From Volutella citrinella (Eukaryota > Ascomycota > Sordariomycetes > Hypocreales > Nectriaceae): a stretch of DNA of 64,000 nt. Under the pieces are notes generated by a model. It was not told where the DNA came from. It ran no database searches and saw only the letters and a program-made list of their open reading frames with translations. The stretch lies in assembly GCA_034401135.1 (NCBI GenBank), contig JAWZSP010000007.1, positions 2,418,001-2,482,000 on the forward strand, given 5' to 3'. Position numbers and translations under genes: made by a program. Below, in pieces: positions 54,672 to 64,000 of this stretch (position 1 is the stretch's first letter; every line of letters starts with the position of its first letter).

Positions 54672-56892
54672 ATGGCTGTAGCCATGGCCCTGGCCCGGGC
54701 CGCTCGCCCAGAGACCTCAAGCCACTCTCAGAGCACTTCAGACGCACACACAAAGAACTTCTCGATCCCCTCATCGGGTCTTCGAGGCACTCTGCAAGAG
54801 TTATCCCCCAGTCAAGTCACCAACAGGAGCACTGCGCCCGAACCATCCCGGCTTGGGAAGGACGTCCATTTACAAGTCCCACGAGCTCCTGCACTCGCGA
54901 CCAAGCTCGACGCGAGCCTCTTGCCTTCCGGACCTCGACGCCGCGCTCCAATCGAATCTGGCCCATTTGAGTCGCTGTATGCCGTCCCAGAGGAATTGAG
55001 CGCTTCAGCCGCCCCTCCCGATTCAAACCGTTTGTACAGCAGCAATATAACCAATCCGGCTGCACTCGACCTGCCAGGTAGGTTGTGCTGCCACACTCTC
55101 CCTCGACGCCTCCACTCTGTTCGCATGCCATCCCATTCATACCAGAGCTTCTCATCGCAATATCTCTCGATACGGCGGCCCGTTAACTCAACCCTCTATA
55201 GGCAATCGCGCAACTACCCACCCACTGCTCGCCGCAGAATCCGATCGCCTTCGGCGCAGACAGATCGAGAAGCATTTGGCAGGTCAGTTCGAATGGCTAG
55301 TCTCTTGTCCTGCGCCAGTCAGTGCGCCCGAGAACCACGATTCTACCGACGATGGCGGCAGCGATTCCGTCTGTCGAAATAGAGAAAATATGGTCTTTGG
55401 CTGCAACCTGGTGTCGTGCAAGCGTCGAACCGTCCCCCATGATGCGCCAGGGCGCTCGCCAGCTAACACTTACACACTCATAGCCACGCCTTTGGTGGGT
55501 GATGAATACTCACACCCTACGTTAGACCCTCCTCAGGCCCTGATCGATCAAGTCGATATGGCATTGGCCTATATTCCCGACCCTCCGGCCACAGTTGCCG
55601 CTGAAGCCGTGCCACTCAAGGTGCCTGAAACCATTGAAGTAATCGAGCAGGCCTTGTCGCCCTCTCTGACTCTGATCAGTGATAAAGGTAGCAGCTATGC
55701 TGGTGGATCATCTAGGGCTGGTTCATTTTCCGTTCCTCAGATTGAGGATTCGCTCGAGGAGTTAGACAATCTCGAGGATCAGCTTGAGGCTATCAATGCT
55801 GCTGCTCAGCCCCGGCCCATTGCCGCTTCTGAAGCTGAGAGGCGCAACAGCAATCAACTTCAGCCTCAGGCCAAACCCCAGTCTCTTTCGAAACGCTCCT
55901 CAATGTCTACTCTTCCTGCCACGGTCCGAATGAAGCAAGGCGAAGAATCCCAGCCATCAATTCGACGATCCGCTTCCCTCAACTTGCGTGAGAGTAGCAA
56001 GGGCAATGGCGAAGGCCAGCCAAGACTCAAGTCTCAGCTCTCCCGAAGCAAGCTAGGAAACTCATCAATACCACCCAAGCCACCGGTCAAATCGACAAAG
56101 CCACCCACAGTGCCTAAATTTGAACTTCCCGGTGAAGCGGTTTCCCGGAGGCTAAAGGAGCAGCGTGAGGCACGCTTAGCTGCTCAGGCTACAAAGGCCG
56201 AATCGCCCAAGAGCTATGTGCCTCCCCCGAAGCCTAAGTCTACCAAGCCATTGACAAGGCCCAATTTTGAACTTCCCGGTGAGGCTATATCTCGTAGGAA
56301 GCGGGAGGAGCGCGAGGCACGTCTCAAGGCTCAGGAGGAGGCTGAACGAAGCAAGCGCGAATTCAAAGCCAGACCAGCGCGGTCCAGCCTTGCCCCGGCC
56401 ACTGTTCCACGCGACACTATTGCAAGCCGAGCTCGACAAGGCAAATTGGCACAGGAGGGCAAAGACGATAGAAACTTGGAGGCAGTAAAGGACAAACGCA
56501 CGTCTCTAGGGTTACGCACTCGAACCGATAGACCGACAAGCAACCAGCAATCCCCGGCGCGTGGAAGGCTGTCAAACCCCCCTTCTAATGAAGATCTCAG
56601 CCGTGCGACGTCGAGCTCGACCGGAAGTGGAGGAGGGAAGCGAAGTACACTCTCCGCAGTAGAGTGTCAACAACTGAAGCTGCGAGGCAAGGAAATCTTC
56701 CAGCGAGATAATCGGAGTTTCTTGCAAGATAGGGAGCGCGAGAAGCGAGAACGTGAGGCTGCTGCCCGCCTCGCTCGGGAGCAAGCGGCAGAACGTTCGA
56801 GGGTTGCCAGCCGCGAGTGGGCTGAGAGACGACGACGAAAGGAGTTGGCTATGAGGGAGGCGATTTCCGTCAAAACTCAACCAGTCGTATGA
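54672..56892 (+). CDS. Unknown coiled-coil protein with two FELPGEA motif repeats
   Basis: I do not recognise a functionally characterised family. My model is join(54672..55077, 55202..55282, 55484..56892) with introns of 124 and 201 nt, giving 631 aa; all junctions are in phase 1. The N-terminal third is Ser/Pro rich and ends in a helical patch (ESDRLRRQIEKHL). Residues ~245-270 form an acidic helix (SLEELDNLEDQLEAI). Two copies of a ~30-residue motif follow at ~365-394 and ~414-443: KSTKP-x3-P-x-FELPGEA, then SRR and a Lys/Arg/Glu helix ending EARL. The C-terminus is a strongly basic/acidic helix (GKEIFQRDNRSFLQDRERE..) ending in a Lys/Arg patch. The pattern 'aromatic-Pro strand, then RxxERxxRL helix' is reminiscent of microtubule-binding TPX2-type repeats, but that is only a resemblance. 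Confidence 0.75.
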
Positions 56893-58204
56893 TGGACGTC
56901 GTTCACATCTGCTGTAACGTGTCCCTCACTCGATGCTTGAAACGAATCAGCCCTGTTCTATGTTATGTTGCCAATACCTTATTGGCAGTTACCGTTGCAG
57001 CACCTGCTGCGTTAGTTTTCCTTTGTCTTTCGTTACAGGTCCCTGTTTCAGATATTGGTTTTGTTGGAGTATGTCTGGCTTGGGGCGTTTGGTATCAAAC
57101 CTGAATGAATACAGGGAATTATGGAAAGGAGTACCAGGTCTCTTCAACCAGAGTAAAACACAAGTTAGGTCAGGCCCGCGTTCACTTGTCATTAGGGAGT
57201 CAGAAGGAGTACTAGCAAGAGTTCCATCTCTCAATACAGTATCAAACGTGAACTATTTTCAAGCATGGTCCATTGTACCAGGGGCGATTATTTACTGAGC
57301 TACGAACCAATAATCGTTGAATAGGCTCATTTTTCAATTCGCTTCCACTATATACTTCTATGGACATAATTCCGTCCCACACGTAAATGTTGAGAGGTGC
57401 CGGCCGTGGCAATATGCTTGCATGTCTCCAACCCAACAGCCTCCCCCTGAATTCCTCATCTCGCTACCCCCATACAGTTTTCCTCCACTATCCAAACAAG
57501 CTACTCGAGGTTGAGTATTTGCACTTCAAAAAAAAAAAAAAGAGGTTTCGTTGTCGCAAGTCGTCGTATGTACAATTCGTTATATAGCCATGGCAATGGC
57601 CACGAGCAAGGGAGAGACCGCGACAGTTGGAAGTCACAGGTTAGACTCCGCCCCGTTCGTGGCCATGCTCCGAGAAACCAAAGCGGGAAAAAGGAAATTT
57701 GCAGGGTAGAATGAGCTGCAACTGGGTGGTGCGGTGCAGTAGAATTTTGGCGAGGGCGACGCAGCGCCCAGGGTGTGAGATGGTGAGTGGTTGTAAGTGT
57801 TGATTTCAAGGAGTGATTAGTTGGTTTGTTGGTCGCCGATTGGTGGCTGATTCGGGTCTCTCTCATCTCTCGCGGGTTCTGCTCCCGGCTCTCTTCATAT
57901 GTGGGAATATCCACCCAGATAAACTGAAAAAAGAAGAGGAAAAGAAAATGCTTGTTGTGTGCAGGATGAGCTGAAGGGAAAAGTCCAGGCAGGGAAAATA
58001 TCCAGCGCAAATATTAAAGATACCGTGGTCAAGACGTCAGGATCTGAATCGCTCCGATCCTGCCATGCAAATCCGCCGTGGCACATGGCAGACACGTCTC
58101 TGAGCCCGGACTAGAAAAAAGAAAAGCAGAGGGAGCCAAGCAACAGAAGCCATGCTGTGTGACGCGGCACATTCTCGATGGCCCCTCGCACGACGCGATT
58201 GGTC
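56893..58204. other. Convergent intergenic region
   Basis: This lies between two stop codons: the FELPGEA protein (+) and the Ser/Pro-rich membrane protein (-). An A13 run occurs near 57529-57541, and the stretch 56900-57400 is AT-richer than the flanks. No gene is supported. Confidence 0.55.
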
Positions 58205-59515
58205 TCAGAAGTTTTGGGAGATGCCGGCGCTTTGACCAGGGAAATGAGACGGGCTCTCGATGCGTGTGTTGCGCCGCGCCGGGTTGTCGCGGATGACGGG
58301 CGCCATGGTGCCATCGGGTCGCTGGTTGGTGTTGCCGTCGCCGTACGGGCTGTTCTGGGCGTACTGGTCGTAGTAGGCGCCGCCGTTGTTTCCGCCGTAC
58401 GCGACACCGACGCCGTCCGAGTTGTCAGTACCGGCAGCGCTATATGACGAGGAAGCGTTGGAAGGTCCACGGTGCACATCGGCGCCACGGTTATTGGCCG
58501 CTGAAGGGCCCATGGCGCCCAGGATCTCGCCCTCGGGGGAGTGAGAGCCGTCCATGAGGCCCTCGCCGGACCTCGTATCGGACATGTTTCCGCGCTGAGT
58601 GCCCGATGTGACATCAGAGTACCCGGCGCCGTTGACGCCGCCGGACATGGTAGTCGAGGCCTTGCGGCCAGTTGAGCCGGCCAGAGTCGTGGAACCCCAT
58701 CCACGGTAGCCTGACGAAGCTTCCTCCCTCATCTCGTACCCTCCGTCGCCCGCCAGGCCTGCCACAGCGGGGATAGTCGGGTCAGCGTTGGGGTTATACG
58801 AGTAGTCCTCGACCTCCTTCCGTCGCTCCTCCTCGGCGCTGCGGCGCGCACGGCGTTTCTTCCACCAAATGAGGCCGATGACGGCGAACAAGGCAATAGC
58901 CGCAATTGGCACAACAACACCAATGGCAACCTTCGCCTTTTGGTCCAGTCCTCCTCCTCCGTTGTTACTGGGGCTGAGGCTACCCGAGCCGGCGGTGTTG
59001 GTCGCCGATGAGGATGGCGCGGCACCAACTCCTTCTGTGGTCAGTGTCTTGACAACAATGACACTGGTAACCGGGCCATCGCTATTGCTGATGACAACTG
59101 TTGTGCCGGCTGGCGGTTCCGTCGACCTGGCCTTGTCTGTGGGGGAGGGGTTCTGGTCCTTCTTCGTGGTGGCATCCTTGTTATCATTGTTGGAAGGACT
59201 TGGGCTTGACCCTTGTGTTGGGCTCCCATTGTTGTTTGAACTGGACTGGGGGTTCGGTGCTGGTTGCGCCGCTGATGTGGGCTCGGCAGCTTTGGAGGTC
59301 TGTTCTGGTTTGTTGTCGCCGGCTGGGCTGTTCCCGGCAGTTGGTGACGGAGCTGGAGCTTGGTTCGGTGTTGTCTTGTTGTCGTCTGAGGGGCTAGAGT
59401 TAGGCTGGCCGCCGCTAGGGGAATTGTTGGCGGGCGGATTCGAGGGCGCGGGAGCAGGAGCACTGGCCTCCGTCGGCTGAGGGCCAGCGCCAGGACTGCC
59501 TGTGGCGTTGGACAT
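58205..59515 (-). CDS. Single-pass Ser/Pro/Asn-rich membrane protein (Mid2/WSC-like layout)
   Basis: This is one uninterrupted coding exon of 436 aa from the ATG at 59515 (MSNATGSPGAGPQPTEAS). Residues 1-190 are almost entirely Ser, Pro, Asn, Thr, Ala and Gln, typical of heavily O-glycosylated cell-surface stalks. A single transmembrane helix spans ~196-218 (VAIGVVVPIAAIALFAVIGL), followed by WWKKRRARR as a stop-transfer signal and ~210 residues of Gly/Ser/Asn-rich cytosolic tail with scattered Tyr. The layout matches fungal wall-stress sensors of the Mid2/WSC kind, but no cysteine-rich WSC domain is present and no N-terminal signal peptide is visible. A putative 5'-UTR intron (59950..59550, GTACGT..CTACAG with CTGAC branch) would place this ATG as the true start. 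The sensor role is inference. Confidence 0.75.
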   Translation of the reverse strand: MSNATGSPGAGPQPTEASAPAPAPSNPPANNSPSGGQPNSSPSDDNKTTPNQAPAPSPTAGNSPAGDNKPEQTSKAAEPTSAAQPAPNPQSSSNNNGSPTQGSSPSPSNNDNKDATTKKDQNPSPTDKARSTEPPAGTTVVISNSDGPVTSVIVVKTLTTEGVGAAPSSSATNTAGSGSLSPSNNGGGGLDQKAKVAIGVVVPIAAIALFAVIGLIWWKKRRARRSAEEERRKEVEDYSYNPNADPTIPAVAGLAGDGGYEMREEASSGYRGWGSTTLAGSTGRKASTTMSGGVNGAGYSDVTSGTQRGNMSDTRSGEGLMDGSHSPEGEILGAMGPSAANNRGADVHRGPSNASSSYSAAGTDNSDGVGVAYGGNNGGAYYDQYAQNSPYGDGNTNQRPDGTMAPVIRDNPARRNTRIESPSHFPGQSAGISQNF

Positions 59516-62500
59516 GACGAAGACTGTGTTGCTGACAGTAGGCAGCTGCCTGTAGTCGATGAACATGTCAGTGATATGATCAATGACTGTGGCCAACGCG
59601 AGAGAGAGAAAGTGAGGCGGAGAGAGGGAATTGGCCAGAGGTGTTGACGAGCGAGAGAGATGGTTTAGTCAACAAGCTCACGGCACAAGTCGGGGAGAAG
59701 GTCGCGAGCGCGAAGCAAGATCATTGATGAAACCAGGGTGAATTGGTGAATGGGGCAATACTGCTAGTTGCGATGACGCGGAATGGGGAAAGCCAATCCT
59801 CCCGTGGAGAGGAGGTGGTGATGCAGCGCCCCGGCGAGAGAAGGGAGCCGTGAGTATGCACAGGCAATAAGCACCACATCTTGCTCGCGAGGAGTCGTGT
59901 CGAGCCTCCTTGGGAAATAGCGTGATTCCGGATGGGTTTCTAAAACGTACCTTTATTGTGACGGGTTGGGCAGCAGTCGCTCACGATGATCGAGGTGAGG
60001 GGGAGAGGCGAGTCGCCGCGCAGACGAGGCAGCGGGAGGTGTTTCGAGTTGGTGTCGCGGATGCACGAGGAGAGGTGAGGGATAAGGACGACGGGAGGAA
60101 GAGACGATGGATCTGGCTGTTGGTTGGCAGTGGGTGGTGCGGCGAGACACCGCAGACACCGGGTACTTGGGGGGCGGAGGGAGAGGCGACGGCGGCTAAA
60201 GACGCTATCGGTCAGCGCCAACAAGGCCCGGGAAAAAAAACAGGTCGGCACAAGCCCGCGCTGACTTGGAGCCCGACCGGGTACTGGCAGGGGGGGGCCA
60301 GACGGGGCACCTACGGACGAGGTGCCTGTGGTATGGAGGCTTGGGCCAATGGCCTAGGCCGGGCTTGGCTTGGCGCGTTGGAAATGATGAAATGCCTCTT
60401 GCTGGAGCCAGGTAGTTATTAGTGGCTTGCCGCAAGCTGTGGTCTCGGACGGGTCCTTGCTCGAGTCTCCTCGGGTTCTTCAGGTCGCCTCAGGCTCGAT
60501 TCAGGTCGATTCAGGTCTGTTCGACGTCACCTTTGTCGTATCAGATCCCTCTCGTTCGTCCTCTGTGATCGTTTCCTGACTCTCTAAAAACACCCAGCGC
60601 GGTCGGCCCTGGTGCGAGACTCGAGGCGACAGCTGCTGGCGCAAGAAGCGCAAGATGACGGCCTTTGCGTGTCGTCGTGTGCTGCCGTCGGCCGGGACTC
60701 GACTCGGCCTTTTGTTGCCTTTTCTTTATTGTTCTTCCCGGGGACTGGGGCTCTGTTGCGGATGTTTCTCAGAATACAATGTCTCTCAGGGGTCTCCGTC
60801 TCGACTTGCCCATGCGGGTCGCGGTCGTGGACTCGTGGACGTAGGTCTCAGTCTCAGCGCCTTTCCCGGTGGAGAGAGCTGGAGGGTTGAAGGGGGAGGA
60901 CGAGACTTGGTGAAGGAAATGACGACGAATGGCAGCAGACAATATCACTCCTGGTATTATACTTGCCAACAGTTCAGGTGAGAATCGAGGAGCTCAGAAC
61001 CATAGTCTTGGCCAGGTTGGCCCCCCCGGTCAACTGCATGAAGAGAGGTGTTTTGGGGTTGTCAACTGGGCTCATCCATCCCAGACGCTCACATGTGCGC
61101 CCTCAGCTGTAACAGATGGACAGTTTCCTTGTGCATCGCATCGCATCGCATCACGCAGGACACATACGGTTGCCTCTCGCTGTTCTCCGATTTGGCCCTA
61201 TTTTAAATTTCCTGCAGGATTCACTGCGGCACTGCGCCCCCGCCCCCTCGACACTTCATCTTGCTGTGCGCCATGGTGTCTGGGAGATCTGCTCTGCGCA
61301 GTGCCCCGTCCTTGTGCGCTGCCTCTCGTCGCCAACGGGAGTGTGCGGCCACACACCCTCTCACCCATCATCCACATGCTGGCCATTCCAGCCGCTGTTC
61401 TTCCAATGTACAACAGACGATTGCTGCCGGCAAGGGTAAGACGTACATTGCAGGCCAGGCCAGGTACGGCAGACAATTGGGCGTTGCAGGTTGGCCGGCA
61501 GGGGCGCAGGGGCACGCCACACCCGCTGCTGTGCGGTCGGCGGACAGCGCCCCGGCATGTCCTTCACGCCGCCTGCTTACCTTACCACAGATGCAACTTG
61601 TGCAAGTACCTTACCCACCCATGCAGCATGTTCCTTATGAACTTCCTTGGCTGGAAACCGCATCATGAAGCTCAGAGCATTGCAGCAAGTTACTCCGCAG
61701 AGCATGCTTCAATGACGCAGGACCTCTTCCATTTGTTCTTGGATGAAACTCCTCATGGTTGGGTCAGGCCTGGCTCATCGCCTTGGCTCCAATGCCGCCT
61801 CTCTGAGGTGATGGACGCGACGATCCGTGGATCCATCCAAAATACGAGACTGGCTCCCTGCCCGTGGCATGGGACTGCAATGGAGAGCCACCAGTCAGCT
61901 GTCACGCCGCGGCCTGGTCTCCAGTGATTCTCCACGGCCGGGCATCATCACTTTTTCGTTGCCAACCCAGACCCGGCGCCGCGCAGGGCTAGCTGCCAGA
62001 GGAGATGAGGTCGGGGGACTCCGTGGAGTAATATGGAGTACACTCGTGCAGGTGCCCTTGGCTTGGCTTGACGGCTTGGCCATTGATTGCTGTGAGACAA
62101 CGAGACCACTACGGCGTCGATAAAGCCCATCAGGCCTAACTGGAACGGTGAGGTTCTCGAGTCTAGAACCATCATTATCATCTCGTTCTGTACCATCCAA
62201 GCAGCATGCCATCTCACATCTCGAAGCCGCCGCCCTGAATCACAGCTGCAGGGATGCGCGGCTGAAGTGAGATTGCCCTTGCAGACGGCGACACACCATC
62301 TGGTCTGGGAAAGGCTAGAGAAGGGCAATGGAAGAAACCATGCCTGCCCTGCCCCATGGAGGGCATTCAGCTGCAATGATCACTCCAAAAGACATTCAAG
62401 ACTACATTTTGAGTGTGGTAGAAGATTTGATAACCTTGAGTTAGTACCATGCTTAGTATGGACAGCCAGGACGTTGCATTTCCATACAGACAGGGAGCCA

Positions 62501-64000
62501 TGTTCCCCATGCACACCACCTCACTCGACCCCCCCCGTAAGGCACAGTCTGGTCCAAATTTGGACCATCAATCATTCTCACAGGTGCAGACAGTAGGTGG
62601 CAGTCATTATCAAATGGGTTATTACAGGGAACATGTGGTGGAAATCAAGGTAACGAGCGCCCGTCCTCTTCGTAGCATCGCCAGCGGGCCCACGCCATCT
62701 GTGCGAAACCCCCAAGACACTGGCGGCAGCTGCACATGTGAAGCCCATTTCCTCGCCGTCGCCTGCAGCAATCGACGCCATCCGTCACAGGTAAATTGAA
62801 GAAGCTACCCAAAACACTCCCTCTGTACCCCCGTATGTTGTCACAAGAAAACAATCATAATATAATGACTGTGCATAATGGTGCCTTGCTCGGAGCAGCA
62901 ATGCGAATGAGCACCTCCGGGGCCCACGCCCTGAACGGGTTATTCGGCCCGCTGCTCAGAGATTACGACCCAGCACCAAAGTGCCTCGCCATAATGCCAT
63001 TTTGAGATGCATGTGATGTGATGCGACCTCCCGCTCACTGCTCATTTTGTCCACCACTTGCCTCCGCTCCCCTTTCGTCCCCCTACCTCTCGCTGACCAC
63101 ACCGAGTTGCCTCATGGGGATGGCAGCCGTGGTTGTCAGGTCACGAAGCTGGCAGGGCTCACAGACACCAGTGGTCGAGCTCACGGACTCGCCAGCCAAT
63201 ACGAGGTCGAGTGGCATGAAGACCAGGCCACCCGCTAGCTAGCCTCCGCCTCTCCAATCCGGGCCAACGTGCCTAATAATTGGAGCAGCCAACGACCTGC
63301 GCCGTGCAACGATAGGAGCAGCTCATCACCCAACACGTCTCACTCTGGAAATCACTCGACAAGGGTTAATCTTCCAGGACTGCCAAGCTGCCAGCACCAG
63401 ATCCTCCCGCCCAGCTGCTCGGTGTCAGAAATCCTTCCCATCCCGTACCCGTAGCTATTATACTCTTGCCACCTCCTCGTCCTCGTCCTCCACCTCGAGG
63501 ACACGAACAAGAGTCAAAACTCTATAATCCTATCCATCACTTGTGGCGCCCTAATGCCACAGTAGCTCGAGAATTTGCCACGGCCCCCACCTTTCATCTC
63601 CCCTAAGCCGGGGCCTCCCAGCTCCAAAAATAGCCCTGAGCTGGTCGCGTGCCGTATTCATTGGGACGAACCAGAGGAAGCGACAGGAATGCCATTCCAA
63701 CGCCACTGAGGCTTTGACGTGTTGCGCCGTTCCGTGGTGGCTGTCGCAACGTAGTACAACACCGTTTTTGCCGTTGCTGCTTCTCCAGTTCCCGCCCGTA
63801 GGCGCCTTGGCTCTGTCTGGCGCTTGTTCCATATCCCAAAACGTACATCGGTAAATGCCGTCGCGAATTGGGTATCCGGAAACGAGGTCTGTGAGAGTGA
63901 GCACAGTTGCAAGGCATCCTCAAACGCCCGTTGCGAATCAGCCCCAGGCCTCCGCTTTCAAGATATCAGTTACCTCAACAGCAAGAAGTGATGCTGTCAA
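59516..64000. other. 4.5-kb region without a convincing gene
   Basis: This is the upstream region of the membrane-protein gene plus sequence running to the window edge. It holds the likely 5'-UTR exon near 59951-60000, a degenerate ~10-bp repeat at 60481-60520, a CGCATCGCATCGCATC run near 61137, and CT-rich tracts near 63475-63500. The 332-codon ORF at 60929-61927 was rejected. A gene starting beyond 64000 could have its promoter here. Confidence 0.45.
60481..60520. repeat. Degenerate ~10-bp direct repeats (CAGGTCGATT-like)
   Basis: Four successive near-copies with ~10-bp period share a CAGG(T/C)CG core. They lie about 0.5 kb upstream of the putative first exon of the membrane-protein gene. 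Possible protein-binding array; function unknown. Confidence 0.5.

Noticed and set aside
60929..61927. 332-codon plus-strand ORF
   Set aside because: Long but with random-looking Arg/His/Pro/Cys-rich protein, no family pattern, and overlapping ORFs in other frames of similar quality.

Overview
The window is nuclear DNA of a filamentous ascomycete, probably a Sordariomycete. The evidence is short GT..AG introns (mostly 45-85 nt), long gene-poor gaps, a Zn2Cys6 regulator, a HET-domain gene, and fungal forms of hxA, BNA3, AcuM, DAD2, shugoshin and RRP12. I could not fix order or genus from sequence alone. I identified 17 protein-coding genes (one cut by the left edge) and rebuilt exon joins by checking splice sites and reading phase by eye. 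I saw no tRNA, rRNA, transposon, CRISPR array or prokaryotic element, and no convincing secondary-metabolite cluster.

Left part (1-26 kb): the 3' end of a Zn2Cys6-type regulator (+) converges on a ZIP4/SPO22 meiosis gene (-) whose reading frame carries an in-frame TAG. Next come acuM (gluconeogenesis regulator, with its zinc cluster split over four exons), hxA (xanthine dehydrogenase), a BNA3-type kynurenine aminotransferase, a small protein kinase, and a large JmjN/JmjC/extended-PHD histone demethylase (kdmA type). All of these are on the minus strand.

Middle part (26-44 kb): a 4.5-kb gene-free stretch, then a membrane-anchored histidine-phosphatase-like protein lacking key catalytic residues (+), a HET-domain protein (-), a bZIP regulator (-), a 3.8-kb gene-free stretch, and a DUF2293 protein (+).

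Right part (44-64 kb): a compact block of core cell-biology genes. RRP12 (-) and VPS29 (+) share a 365-bp divergent promoter. VPS29 converges on SGO1 shugoshin (-). SGO1 and DAD2 (+) share a 346-bp divergent promoter containing CGCG-core motifs like those of cell-cycle MBF sites. A 631-aa protein of unknown function with two copies of a 30-residue motif follows (+), then a single-pass Ser/Pro-rich membrane protein (-), then 4.5 kb without a convincing gene.

The genes are mostly unrelated housekeeping and regulatory functions. The only functional neighbourhood I would argue for is SGO1-DAD2, both acting in chromosome segregation. The best leads are the interrupted ZIP4 frame, the acuM micro-exons, the degenerate phosphatase, the SGO1-DAD2 promoter, and the repeat motif of the unknown protein.
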